Assembly (NCBI RefSeq): GCF_009671205.1
Contig: NZ_CP045309.1
Span: 2,356,001-2,420,000 of the forward strand
Origin: Micromonospora terminaliae
Lineage (GTDB): Bacteria > Actinomycetota > Actinomycetes > Mycobacteriales > Micromonosporaceae
Reading direction: 5' to 3'
Length of the DNA: 64,000 bases
Numbering within the stretch: position 1 is the stretch's first letter; every line of letters begins with the position of its first letter. Both the position numbers and the translations under genes were made by a program. Of the stretch, positions 56,597-64,000 are shown one piece after another. Below the pieces are notes generated by a model that saw only the letters and a list, made by a program, of their open reading frames with translations, had not been told where the DNA came from and searched no databases.

Positions 56597-56793
56597 GTGA
56601 CGCTCCCGGGTCGCAGGGGTGAGGCGGATGTTTCGGAACCGGTTGCGGAAGCGGTTCCGTCGCAGTCAACCGAAGTGGCGGCGGTCACGTCAATAACGGG
56701 CGCGTAACAAAACATGGCTAAGTTCGAAACCTGAAAAAAGTGCCTCTGGACAAGGTGGCCGATCAAGGGTGTGAGCAGCGTCGATACGAGGAA
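56597..56793. other. Intergenic region between LacI and FkbM genes
   Basis: 197 bases holding the tandem LacI operators (56635-56658). The rest shows a TTGACG-like -35 in the - direction near 56690 but no clear -10, and no gene. Confidence 0.5.
56635..56658. promoter_or_regulatory. Tandem LacI-type operators
   Basis: Two adjacent 12-base sites, GGAACCGGTTGC at 56635-56646 and GGAAGCGGTTCC at 56647-56658, both fit GGAAnCGnTTCC with one or two mismatches. Together they form a larger inverted repeat with CGGAACCG/CGGTTCCG ends. This is the expected binding region of the protein encoded at 55595. Confidence 0.75.
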
Positions 56794-57576
56794 CTACGCC
56801 GGGCGGGTGCGGGCGTAGACGTCGCCGGAGTTGGCCTCGTGGGGGAGGGCCCGCAGGTATGCCGCCACCTCGTCCGCCGCTCGCCAGCCGGGCAGGGCGA
56901 ACGCCATCTCGTCGCCGAGCGCCACGGTGAACGACGTGAACCCCAGCCCGGTGAGCCGGTCCAGGCAGCGCGCGGCCAGGTCGCGTTCGATGGTGGTGAA
57001 CTCGAACGACAGCGCCGGCAGTGGCCGGCTCAGCCCGGCCAGCACGGCGTCCTCGAAGCCCTCCACGTCGATCTTCACGAAGGCCGGCACGCCGTGCGCC
57101 GCGATCAGGGTGTCGAGGGTGGTCCCGGCCACCTCGATCTCGGCGTCCCAGACCTCGTGCGCCCAGCCGCCGGCGCCGTCGGCCGCCTGCAGGAACCCCG
57201 CCGACACCGTCGAGATCGTGGGGTTTGCCGAGTTCACGTGCAGCCGCACCGGCCCGGTACGCGCCCCGCACGCCGCCTCCACCACAATCACCCGATCGTC
57301 GTCCGCGTAGAGGGCGTGCAGGGCCCGGGTGCAGAGCGGCTGCGGCTCGACGGCCACGACCCGGGCGCCCAGCCGCCGGAAACTGCCGAGGCGGTCGCCC
57401 ACGTGGGCGCCGATGTCGAAGACCAGGTCACCGGGACGGATGAGGGGTGCGTAGAACGCGTCCATCGCCGTGTCGCGGGCCGGGTCGCCGTAGTACGCCT
57501 CCAGCGACCGGCGCAGGCCCGACATGGTGGGGTCTGCCTTGAGTGCCTCGATCACCCCGTTATGACCGCCCACCAC
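56794..57576 (-). CDS. FkbM-family methyltransferase
   Basis: 260 residues from GTG 57576 (GTG 57573 is also possible). The SAM-binding site LVFDIGAHVGDRLGSFRRLG is intact, followed by ARVVAVEPQPLCTRALHALY and the family motif AFVKIDVEGFEDAVLAGLSR. SFEFTTIERDLAARCLDRLT closes the fold. FkbM enzymes make O-methylations of sugars or polyketides; here no such cluster is nearby and the substrate is unknown. Confidence 0.9.
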   Translation of the reverse strand: MVGGHNGVIEALKADPTMSGLRRSLEAYYGDPARDTAMDAFYAPLIRPGDLVFDIGAHVGDRLGSFRRLGARVVAVEPQPLCTRALHALYADDDRVIVVEAACGARTGPVRLHVNSANPTISTVSAGFLQAADGAGGWAHEVWDAEIEVAGTTLDTLIAAHGVPAFVKIDVEGFEDAVLAGLSRPLPALSFEFTTIERDLAARCLDRLTGLGFTSFTVALGDEMAFALPGWRAADEVAAYLRALPHEANSGDVYARTRPA

Positions 57577-57639
57577 TCCGACGCTAGCCGCGCCGACTCG
57601 TTCGTGAGCCCCTTTCGAGTGAGGCCCCGTCACCCGTAT

Positions 57640-57665
57640 CCCTAGCCTCCTAGGACGCTCTAGGG
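57640..57665. promoter_or_regulatory. Inverted repeat upstream of FkbM and DGPF genes
   Basis: CCCTAG at 57640-57645 and CTAGGG at 57660-57665, with CCTAGG inside, form an imperfect element in the 211-base divergent gap. It may be a regulator site for the FkbM gene. Confidence 0.4.
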
Positions 57666-57711
57666 GAGTGTGTGGTGTCATCAAGGTCGGCCAGAAAAAG
57701 TCGCGGTGCGA

Positions 57712-57738
57712 TGTCGAGAACGTGCGGGCGGCTCCGTC
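57712..57738 (+). promoter_or_regulatory. ECF42-type sigma factor promoter
   Basis: TGTCGA at 57712-57717 and CGTC at 57735-57738, spaced by 17 bases, match the reported ECF42 promoter form (TGTCGA at -35, CGA/TC at -10). The predicted start is about 43 bases ahead of the DGPF start codon at 57788. Confidence 0.8.
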
Positions 57739-57787
57739 CCCCGGGTGAACACGGCCACGACGGCCGTACCGCACTGAGGAGAACACG

Positions 57788-58192
57788 ATGAAGTACCTGC
57801 TGCTCAAGCACTACCGGGGCGCACCGGCGGCGGTCAACGACGTGCCGATGGACCAGTGGACGCCGGAGGAGGTCTCGGCCCACATGCAGTACATGCGGGA
57901 CTTCGCCACCCGGCTCGAGGGCACCGGCGAGTTCGTCGACGGCCAGGCGCTCTCCCCGGAGGGCACGTTCGTCCGGTACGACGGCGAGGGGCGGCCGCCG
58001 GTCACCGACGGCCCGTTCGCGGAGACCAAGGACCTGATCGCCGGCTGGATGGTGATCGACGTCGACAGCTACGAGCGGGCGCTCGCGCTCGCCGGTGAGC
58101 TGTCCGCGGCGCCGGGCGCGGGTGGGAAGCCGATCCACGAGTGGCTCGAGGTGCGGCCGTTCCTGACCGAGCCCCCGACCATCACGGAGTGA
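57788..58192 (+). CDS. YciI-like DGPF-domain protein
   Basis: 134 residues from ATG 57788, with GAGGAG upstream. MKYLLLKHYRG opens the YCII fold and PPVTDGPFAETKDLIAGW has the DGPF signature at D74-F77. It lies directly upstream of, and coupled by GTGA to, an ECF sigma factor of the matching group. DGPF proteins have no established biochemical role. Confidence 0.93.
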   Translation: MKYLLLKHYRGAPAAVNDVPMDQWTPEEVSAHMQYMRDFATRLEGTGEFVDGQALSPEGTFVRYDGEGRPPVTDGPFAETKDLIAGWMVIDVDSYERALALAGELSAAPGAGGKPIHEWLEVRPFLTEPPTITE

Positions 58193-59343
58193 CCACGGTG
58201 GACGAGGCCCTGCTGAGGACCCTCACCCCCACCGTGATCGGCATCCTCGTCCGCCGCGGAGCTGACTTCGCGGCGGCCGAGGACGCCGTCCAGGACGCCC
58301 TCGTCGAGGCGGTGCGTGCGTGGCCGGGCGACCCGCCGCGCGACCCGAAGGGCTGGCTGGTCACGGTGGCCTGGCGAAAGTTCCTCGACGCCGTTCGCGC
58401 CGATGCCTCGCGCCGGCACCGCGAGGTGCGCGTCGACGCCGAGCCGGTGCCCGGCCCGGTCGAGGGGGAGGACGACACGCTCCAGCTGTACTTCCTGTGC
58501 GCGCACCCGTCCCTGACACCTGCTTCGGCCGTGGCCCTCACGTTGCGCGCGGTCGGCGGCCTGACCACCCGGCAGATCGCGGAGGCCTACCTGGTGCCGG
58601 AGGCGACCATGGCCCAGCGGATCAGCCGGGCCAAGCGGACCGTCGCGGAGGTGCGGTTCGACCAGCCCGGTGATGTCGCCACCGTGCTGCGCGTGCTCTA
58701 CCTGGTCTTCAACGAGGGCTACTCCGGCGACGTCGACCTCGCGGGCGAGGCGATCCGGCTCACCCGCCAGCTGGCGGCCGCGATCGACCACGAGGAGGTC
58801 GCCGGGCTGCTCGCGCTCATGCTGCTCCACCATGCGCGGCGCCCGGCACGGACCGGCCCCGACGGCCGGCTCGTACCCCTCGCCGAGCAGGACCGCAGCC
58901 GCTGGAACACCCGGCTGATCGCCGAGGGCGTCGAGGTGCTCCAGCGGGCGCTCGCCCGCGACCGGCTGGGCGAGTTCCAGGCCCAGGCGGCCATCGCCGC
59001 GCTCCACGCCGACGCCCCGGCCGCCGAGGAGACCGACTGGGTGCAGATCGTCGAGTGGTACGACGAGCTGGTGCGGCTCACCGGCAGCCCGGTGGCCCGT
59101 CTCAACCGGGCCGTCGCGGTCGGCGAGGCCGACGGCGCGCGTTCGGGACTTGCGGCACTGGCGACGCTGGACCCCGCCCTGCCCCGCTACACCGCCGTCG
59201 CGGCGTACCTGCACGAGCGGGACGGTGACGTCGTGACCGCTGCCCGGCTCTACGCCGAGGCCGCCCGGTCAGCAGCCAGCCTCGCCGAACGTGACCACCT
59301 CACCCGGCAGGCCGCACGGCTCAACGCGCGGCTGAGCCGCTGA
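58189..59343 (+). CDS. ECF sigma factor of the ECF42 group with C-terminal extension
   Basis: 384 residues from GTG 58189 in a GTGA overlap with the DGPF stop. Region 2 reads VIGILVRRGADFAAAEDAVQ, then DPKGWLVTVAWRKFLDAVRA. Region 4 is the HTH GLTTRQIAEAYLVPEATMAQ and ISRAKRTVAE. The long C-terminal TPR-like extension (residues about 180-384, e.g. VLRVLYLVFNEGYSGDVDLA) marks ECF42. No anti-sigma factor is nearby, as is usual for this group, so activity may be set by the extension. It likely transcribes its own operon. Confidence 0.93.
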   Translation: MTTVDEALLRTLTPTVIGILVRRGADFAAAEDAVQDALVEAVRAWPGDPPRDPKGWLVTVAWRKFLDAVRADASRRHREVRVDAEPVPGPVEGEDDTLQLYFLCAHPSLTPASAVALTLRAVGGLTTRQIAEAYLVPEATMAQRISRAKRTVAEVRFDQPGDVATVLRVLYLVFNEGYSGDVDLAGEAIRLTRQLAAAIDHEEVAGLLALMLLHHARRPARTGPDGRLVPLAEQDRSRWNTRLIAEGVEVLQRALARDRLGEFQAQAAIAALHADAPAAEETDWVQIVEWYDELVRLTGSPVARLNRAVAVGEADGARSGLAALATLDPALPRYTAVAAYLHERDGDVVTAARLYAEAARSAASLAERDHLTRQAARLNARLSR

Positions 59344-59368
59344 GCGGCCGACGGGTGGGTGGCCCGGC

Positions 59369-59749
59369 TCAGGGCGTCTCGACGACCTCCTGGCCGAGGG
59401 GCCAGAGCGCGGCGGGGACGAGCTTGAAGTTGGCCACCCCGAACGGGATGCCGATGATCGTGACGCAGAGCGCGACGCCGGCGAGGATGTGCGACAGGGC
59501 CAGCCACCAGCCGGCCAGCAGCACCCACAGCACGTTGGCCAGGCCGGAGGCGACCCCGGCGCCGGGCTTCGGGACGAGCGTGCGGCCGAACGGCCACAGC
59601 GCGTACGAGGCCAGGCGGAGCGAGGCCACCCCGAACGGGATGGTGATCACCAGCGCGAAGCAGATCAGGGCGGCCACCCCGTAGCCCAGGGCCAGGACGG
59701 CGCCACCGCCGAAGACGAGCCACAACACGTTCAGCAGGAAGCGAAGCAC
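59369..59749 (-). CDS. YccF-domain membrane protein
   Basis: 126 residues from GTG 59749. The two YccF repeats are obvious: LRFLLNVLWLVFGGGAVLAL, then ITIPFGVASLRLASYALWPF, and LANVLWVLLAGWWLALSHIL followed by IIGIPFGVANFKLVPAALWP. Each repeat has two hydrophobic stretches. The function is unknown. It is convergent with the sigma factor gene and lies 28 bases after the PucR-type regulator. Confidence 0.9.
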   Translation of the reverse strand: MLRFLLNVLWLVFGGGAVLALGYGVAALICFALVITIPFGVASLRLASYALWPFGRTLVPKPGAGVASGLANVLWVLLAGWWLALSHILAGVALCVTIIGIPFGVANFKLVPAALWPLGQEVVETP

Positions 59750-59777
59750 GCTCCCATGGTGGCCACCGTCCGCAAGG

Positions 59778-60992
59778 TCACCTCGCGGCGGCACCTTCGC
59801 GATCCCGACCCTCGCCGAGCCGGTGGCGCAGGGCGAGGTGGAGTACCAGCCGCCGGTCGGGGTCGTCGAGGTCCGTGCCGAACAGGTCCCGCAGCCGGCG
59901 CATCCGGTAGCGCACGGTCTGCGGGTGGGTGTGCAGGTCCTCGGCCACGGCGACCACCTGCCCTTGCCGGCGCAGCCAGCCGTGCAGCGTCTCGGCGAGG
60001 GCCCGCCGGGCCGCCGGCCGCAGCCCGGCGAGTGGCGTGAGGCAGGCGTCGGCGAGGTGGTCGGCCAGCCCCGGTTCCCAGCGCAGCACCAGGGTGAGCA
60101 GGTGCTCGTCCCCGACGACCGGGTCGGCGGGCAGCACCCCGTCGCGCCGCAGCGCCAGGGCCCGCCCGGAGATCCGGTACGACAGCCGCGCCCGGCCCAG
60201 CGCCACGCTCGGCCCGAGCGCCGCCCGCCGGCCGGTGAGCGCCTGGCGGGCCCGGTCGAGCCGTCCCGGGAGGTCCGGGTCGGGCAGCACGATCCGTACC
60301 ACGTCGTCGATGACCGTGGCGATCGCGCCGCCGCCGATGGTGCGGCCCAGGTGTTCGGCGTCGTCGCCGTCGACACTGAGCACGGCGACCGTCCGGGGCA
60401 GCGGCCAGCGGGCCGCATCGGCGGCGGCGCGCAGCGCGGCGTCGGCCGGCGGCTGCGGCTGGACGAGCAGGGTGATGAGCCGCCGCCGGGTGGTGGCCCA
60501 GTCCTGCGCGGCGTCGCGCTGCTCGTCGAGGTAGCCCTCGGCGGCGGCGCCGGCGAGGGCGTCGACGTAGCCGAAGAGCGCGCCGGCGACCACGTACAGG
60601 TCGGTGGGGGCGGGGCCGGCGGCCGTGGTGTGCGCGACGAGGAACGCCCAGATCTCCCGGCCGCCGAGGGTGAGCACGGCGCGCAGCGCGTCGACCCGGT
60701 GTCCCTCCCGGTACTCGGTGCGGCCCAGCTCGTGGAAGACGGCCCGGGTGGCGGCCAGGTCGCGGGCCGGCTCGGCCACCGCGTCGACGAAGGCGTCCAC
60801 CGCGGTACGCACGCCGAGGGCCAGCCCGCGCCCCTGCCCGCCGGTGAGCGAGCGGCCCTGGGCCCGCATGGCGGCGCGGACGGTCTCGAGGATCCGTTCG
60901 TGCAGCGGGGTCCGCAGCCCGCGCAGCTGCGCGCCGACCGCCGGCGCGAGCCGCGCCAGGCCGGGTTCGATGTCGAGCAGCGTGTCCGCCAT
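59778..60992 (-). CDS. PucR/CdaR-type transcriptional regulator
   Basis: 404 residues from ATG 60992. The N-terminal half is a helical sensor (LFGYVDALAGAAAEGYLDEQ), the middle a GGDEF-like region without catalytic motif (VGDEHLLTLVLRWEPGLADH), and the C-terminus the PucR HTH_30 domain (TLHGWLRRQGQVVAVAEDLH, then THPQTVRYRMRRLRDLFG). It diverges from the flavoprotein dehydrogenase gene across a palindrome and probably activates or represses it. Confidence 0.9.
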   Translation of the reverse strand: MADTLLDIEPGLARLAPAVGAQLRGLRTPLHERILETVRAAMRAQGRSLTGGQGRGLALGVRTAVDAFVDAVAEPARDLAATRAVFHELGRTEYREGHRVDALRAVLTLGGREIWAFLVAHTTAAGPAPTDLYVVAGALFGYVDALAGAAAEGYLDEQRDAAQDWATTRRRLITLLVQPQPPADAALRAAADAARWPLPRTVAVLSVDGDDAEHLGRTIGGGAIATVIDDVVRIVLPDPDLPGRLDRARQALTGRRAALGPSVALGRARLSYRISGRALALRRDGVLPADPVVGDEHLLTLVLRWEPGLADHLADACLTPLAGLRPAARRALAETLHGWLRRQGQVVAVAEDLHTHPQTVRYRMRRLRDLFGTDLDDPDRRLVLHLALRHRLGEGRDREGAAAR

Positions 60993-61003
60993 CGTCGGCT
61001 CCT

Positions 61004-61023
61004 TTTGTCATCGGGGTGACAAA
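61004..61023. promoter_or_regulatory. PucR-type regulator operator
   Basis: TTTGTCA-n6-TGACAAA with perfect 7-base arms, 12 bases upstream of the regulator start and 66 bases upstream of the divergent dehydrogenase. Confidence 0.75.
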
Positions 61024-61088
61024 CCCGGTGGCGGATCGCGCACACCCCGACCAAGGATTTTGGCATCCGGCTACGTACGGTCGGTGCC

Positions 61089-62747
61089 GTGGATACCGAT
61101 GTGATCGTGATCGGCGCCGGGCTGGCCGGCCTGGTCGCCGCCGCCGAGGCCGCCGACGCGGGCCGCCGGGTGGTGCTGCTGGACCAGGAACCGGAGCAGA
61201 ACCTCGGCGGGCAGGCGTGGTGGTCGTTCGGCGGGCTGTTCCTGGTCGACTCGCCGGAGCAGCGCCGGATGGGCATCCGGGACTCCGTGGAGCTGGCCTG
61301 GCAGGACTGGACCGGCAGCGCCGCCTTCGACCGCCCGGAGGACCACTGGCCGCGCCGGTGGGCCGAGGCGTACGTGCACTTCGCGGCCGGGGAGAAGCGG
61401 GCCTGGCTGCGAGGGATGGGCCACCGGGTCTTCCCGGTGGTGAGCTGGGCCGAGCGGGGCGGGGGAGCGGCGCACGGGCACGGCAACTCGGTGCCCCGGT
61501 TCCACGTCACGTGGGGCACCGGCCCGGGTGTGGTCGAGCCGTTCGCCCGGCGGGTCCGCGCCGCCGCCGAGCAGGGCCGGATCCGGTTGCTGTTCCGGCA
61601 CCGGGTGGACGAGCTGGTCACCAGCGGCGGCGCGGTCACCGGCGTCCGCGGCGCGATCCTGGCGCCCGACGACGCCCCGCGCGGCCGGCCCACCTCACGG
61701 ACGGTGGTCGGCGACTTCGCGTACGGGGCGCAGGCCGTGATCATCACGTCGGGTGGCATCGGCGGCGACCACGACCTGGTCCGGCGGGCCTGGCCGGCGC
61801 GGCTCGGCACCCCACCGGCCCGGATGGTCACCGGCGTGCCCGCGTACGTCGACGGCCGGATGCTCGCCGTCACCGAGACGGCCGGCGGTCAGGTGATCAA
61901 CCCGGACCGGATGTGGCACTACACCGAGGGACTGCGCAACTGGGACCCCGTCTGGCCCGGCCACGGCATCCGCATCCTGCCCGGGCCGTCCTCGCTCTGG
62001 CTCGACGCGACCGGCGAGCGGCTGCCGGCGCCGTTGTTCCCCGGCTTCGACACCCTCGCCACGCTGCGCCACCTGCGGGCCACCGGCCACGACTACAGCT
62101 GGTTCGTGCTCACCCAGAAGATCCTGGAGAAGGAGTTCGCGCTCTCCGGCTCCGAGCAGAACCCGGACCTGACCAACCGCAGCGTGCGGCAGGTGCTGCA
62201 GCGGGTCCGCCCGGGGGCGCCCGCGCCGGTGGAGGCGTTCAAGCGGCACGGCGCGGACTTCGTCGTCGCCGACGCCCTGCCGGAGCTGGTCGACGGGATG
62301 AACAAGCTGGCCGCCGAGAGCGGCGGGCCGCAGCTCGACGCGACGGCGCTGCGCCGGGTCGTCGAGGCCCGGGACCGGGAGATCGCCCACCCGTTCGGCA
62401 AGGACGCCCAGCTGCACGCCATCCGCGGCGCCCGCCGTTACCGGGGTGACCGGCTGATCCGGGTCGCCACCCCGCACCGGCTGCTCGACCCGGCTGCCGG
62501 CCCGCTGATCGCCGTGCAGCTGCACGTGCTGACCCGCAAGACCCTCGGCGGCCTGCACACCGACCTGTCCGCACGGGTGCTGCGCCCGGACGGCGAGCCC
62601 CTCGCCGGGGTGTACGCCGCCGGCGAGGTCGCCGGGTTCGGGGGCGGCGGCATGCACGGCTACAACGCCCTGGAGGGCACGTTCCTCGGCGGCTGCCTCT
62701 TCTCCGGCCGCACGGCCGGCCGCGCCGCCGCGGCCGCGGTCGGGTAG
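61089..62747 (+). CDS. FAD-binding dehydrogenase (ketosteroid dehydrogenase/fumarate reductase flavoprotein-like)
   Basis: 552 residues from GTG 61089. The FAD site VIVIGAGLAGLVAAAEAADA is N-terminal, and NLGGQAWWSFGGLF is a hallmark of this actinobacterial branch. HGHGNSVPRFHVTWGTG and the C-terminal GVYAAGEVAGFGGGGMHGYN, then LEGTFLGGCLFSGRTAG complete the fumarate reductase/KstD fold. The usual catalytic Arg and Tyr were not assigned. Its inducer and substrate are unknown; related enzymes act on steroids and other hydrophobic substrates. Confidence 0.88.
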   Translation: MDTDVIVIGAGLAGLVAAAEAADAGRRVVLLDQEPEQNLGGQAWWSFGGLFLVDSPEQRRMGIRDSVELAWQDWTGSAAFDRPEDHWPRRWAEAYVHFAAGEKRAWLRGMGHRVFPVVSWAERGGGAAHGHGNSVPRFHVTWGTGPGVVEPFARRVRAAAEQGRIRLLFRHRVDELVTSGGAVTGVRGAILAPDDAPRGRPTSRTVVGDFAYGAQAVIITSGGIGGDHDLVRRAWPARLGTPPARMVTGVPAYVDGRMLAVTETAGGQVINPDRMWHYTEGLRNWDPVWPGHGIRILPGPSSLWLDATGERLPAPLFPGFDTLATLRHLRATGHDYSWFVLTQKILEKEFALSGSEQNPDLTNRSVRQVLQRVRPGAPAPVEAFKRHGADFVVADALPELVDGMNKLAAESGGPQLDATALRRVVEARDREIAHPFGKDAQLHAIRGARRYRGDRLIRVATPHRLLDPAAGPLIAVQLHVLTRKTLGGLHTDLSARVLRPDGEPLAGVYAAGEVAGFGGGGMHGYNALEGTFLGGCLFSGRTAGRAAAAAVG

Positions 62748-62755
62748 CTCGCCAG

Positions 62756-62789
62756 GCCGGCCGGGACCCGCGGGGCGGACCCGGCCGGC
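62756..62789. terminator. Bidirectional terminator hairpin
   Basis: A 10-base stem (GCCGGCCGGG and its complement) with a 14-base loop, between the convergent genes ending at 62747 and 62796. Confidence 0.8.
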
Positions 62790-62795
62790 TCGGGA

Positions 62796-63713
62796 TCAGG
62801 GCCCGACAGGTTCCCGCCCGGTCGCGAGCAGCCGCCGGATCTCCGCGGCGGCCGGGTGCTCCGGTGCGACGGCCAGGAAACGCCGCAGCGTGTCGACCGC
62901 CTCGACGGGCCGGCTGTTCCGCTGCGCCAGGCCCAGCACCAGCAGGCCGTCGGGGGAAGCCGGTTCGCGGGCGAGCACGTCCCGGGCGGTTCGTTGCGCG
63001 GCCGCGCCGTCACCGGCGCGGAGCTGCGCGAACGCGAGTCGCAGCCGGACGTCGTCGTCGGGCCGGTCCCGCAGCGCCTCCTGGTACATCTGCGCGGCGG
63101 CGTCGTACCTGTTCTGCGTCTCCAGGTCGTGGGCGAGTTGGAGGGCGACCGCGACCGGGTCGGCCGGCGCCGGCCGGGCGGGCGGGTCGAGCCGGTCGGC
63201 GACGATCGCGACGGACGCCACGAGCGCCACCACCCCCGCGGACGCCACCCGCCACGCCCGGCGTGCGCCCCGGGCGTCCGGCGCCCAGGGGACGGCGGAA
63301 CCGGTGCGGGCGGCACCGGTCCGGCCGGCACCGGGTCGGAGCGTCCGCACGGCCGCGTAGCCGCCGGCCAGCAACGCCAGCGCGGGTACGCCCCAGAGCA
63401 GCAGCCGGACCCCGCGAGCCGGTGGATCGGTCAGCACGTCGGCGCCGTAGCGCTGGACGAACCACCGCCGGATCTCGGTCCGGTCCCGCCCCTGGGCGAG
63501 CTGGTCCGCCACCACCTGCCGCATCGCCGCCGCGATCGGTGACCGGGAGTCCGCCACCGACTCGCCCTGACAGGCCGGGCAGCGCAGCCCGGCGGACACC
63601 GCGCGCACCGGGTCCTGGCGGTCGGGGTCGCCCGCCGACCGGGCCAGCGCGGCGCCGGCCGCCGCGGCGAGCATGACGAGCACGAGCGCCACCAGGGCGC
63701 GTCGCCACCTCAT
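62796..63713 (-). CDS. CcmH-type cytochrome c maturation protein fused to a TPR domain
   Basis: 305 residues from ATG 63713, overlapping the preceding stop by ATGA. A signal anchor (ALVALVLVMLAAAAGAALAR) is followed by the redox motif LRCPACQGESVADS (C45 and C48), the CcmH/CycL domain. A second membrane segment is LLWGVPALALLAGGYAAVRT, then a third around VASAGVVALVASVAIVADRL. The CcmI-like TPR region follows (DLETQNRYDAAAQMYQEALR; LRRFLAVAPEHPAAAEIRRL). It should prepare apocytochrome cysteines for haem attachment outside the membrane in System I. Confidence 0.9.
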   Translation of the reverse strand: MRWRRALVALVLVMLAAAAGAALARSAGDPDRQDPVRAVSAGLRCPACQGESVADSRSPIAAAMRQVVADQLAQGRDRTEIRRWFVQRYGADVLTDPPARGVRLLLWGVPALALLAGGYAAVRTLRPGAGRTGAARTGSAVPWAPDARGARRAWRVASAGVVALVASVAIVADRLDPPARPAPADPVAVALQLAHDLETQNRYDAAAQMYQEALRDRPDDDVRLRLAFAQLRAGDGAAAQRTARDVLAREPASPDGLLVLGLAQRNSRPVEAVDTLRRFLAVAPEHPAAAEIRRLLATGREPVGP

Positions 63714-64000
63714 CCGGCCAGCAGCGGTGGGATCCGCTGCTCCAGCCACTGCCGGGTCACCACCCCCTGCCGCCGGTCGACGAGCCGGCCGTCCCGGCCG
63801 ACCACGAAGGTCTCCGGCACGCCCCGCACGCCCCACTCGACCGCCCGCGTCCCGTCGGGATCCGGCACCACGGTCAACCCGGCCGCACCGGTCTCGTCGA
63901 GCAGCGCCCGGACCGCGTCGCTGCCGTCGCGGATGTTGAGCCCGACCAGCCGTACGCCGCGCGGCGACCAGGTGCGCTCGGCCTCCCTCAGCACCGGCAG
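63710..64000 (-). CDS. TlpA/CcmG (DsbE)-like thioredoxin-family protein, N-terminus off window
   Basis: 97 codons are visible, ending in GTRAVEWGVRGVPETFVVGR, then DGRLVDRRQGVVTRQWLEQR. The GVPETFVV stretch holds the cis-proline of thioredoxins in the CcmG/DsbE branch. The CxxC redox motif and signal anchor must lie beyond base 64000. It overlaps the ccmH-like gene and should reduce CcmH or apocytochrome. The upstream genes should include other ccm components. Confidence 0.85.
   Translation of the reverse strand: MPVLREAERTWSPRGVRLVGLNIRDGSDAVRALLDETGAAGLTVVPDPDGTRAVEWGVRGVPETFVVGRDGRLVDRRQGVVTRQWLEQRIPPLLAG

Noticed and set aside
56794..57576. FkbM and the methyltransferase at 24053 as parts of a biosynthetic gene cluster
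   Set aside because: No synthase, carrier protein or tailoring set is nearby; they are single genes.

Overview
The window is chromosomal DNA from a high-GC actinomycete. GTG starts are common, ATGA/GTGA stop-start overlaps are frequent, and LacI, ROK, AraC, MarR, ArsR, WYL, HxlR, PucR and ECF regulators are dense. Secreted glycosidases and proteases, an F420-dependent-type oxidoreductase, a rifampin phosphotransferase and a System I cytochrome c maturation gene pair fit a soil Micromonosporaceae such as Micromonospora, but the genus is an inference. I found no rRNA, tRNA, CRISPR, IS element, prophage or replication origin. Both ends cut genes: a sugar-binding lipoprotein at base 1 and a TlpA/CcmG-like thioredoxin at base 64000. 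Layout. (1) 1-5342: a leftward LacI / FAD-oxidoreductase / sugar-binding lipoprotein operon faces a rightward secreted beta-propeller glycosidase-like gene. Three near-identical TAAT-n4-ATTA palindromes occupy the shared control region. (2) 5392-14126: mostly single housekeeping or resistance-like enzymes (HEAT protein, GNAT, VOC, DHFR-like with AraC). They surround a leftward operon of two membrane proteins, folE and a ferredoxin reductase-like flavoprotein. That operon is divergent from a cysteine-rich HTH regulator, with two 24-bp operator-like repeats between. (3) 14212-24922: M1 lipoprotein peptidase, GlxA-type regulator, an unusual subtilase with an autotransporter-like C-terminus, MarR-GNAT, secreted trypsin, ArsR-SRPBCC pair, AlkZ-like protein and a methyltransferase. 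(4) 24949-42922: sthA, an MBL-fold / DedA pair, a holin-domain phosphatase, HxlR with a DHFR-like/PPOX pair, rph behind a rifamycin-associated palindrome, VOC/WYL pair, GH15 enzyme, HEAT protein and an MFS exporter. (5) 43173-56658: a carbohydrate locus with secreted GH18 chitinase, ROK regulator, secreted GH30-RICIN glucanase, cytosolic GH1 beta-glucosidase, a complete Opp/Dpp-type ABC importer and its LacI regulator with tandem operators. This looks like a system for degrading fungal cell walls, importing the oligosaccharides and hydrolysing them inside. (6) 56794-64000: FkbM methyltransferase, a DGPF/YciI-ECF42 sigma factor pair with a matching ECF promoter, YccF, PucR regulator divergent from a flavoprotein dehydrogenase, and the ccm pair. 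The strongest regulatory signals, all read directly from the sequence, are the LacI triple operator, the perfect 31-bp palindrome ahead of rph, the ECF42 promoter and the paired repeats ahead of the folE operon. Functions are family assignments made by eye from the translated proteins; no database search was run.
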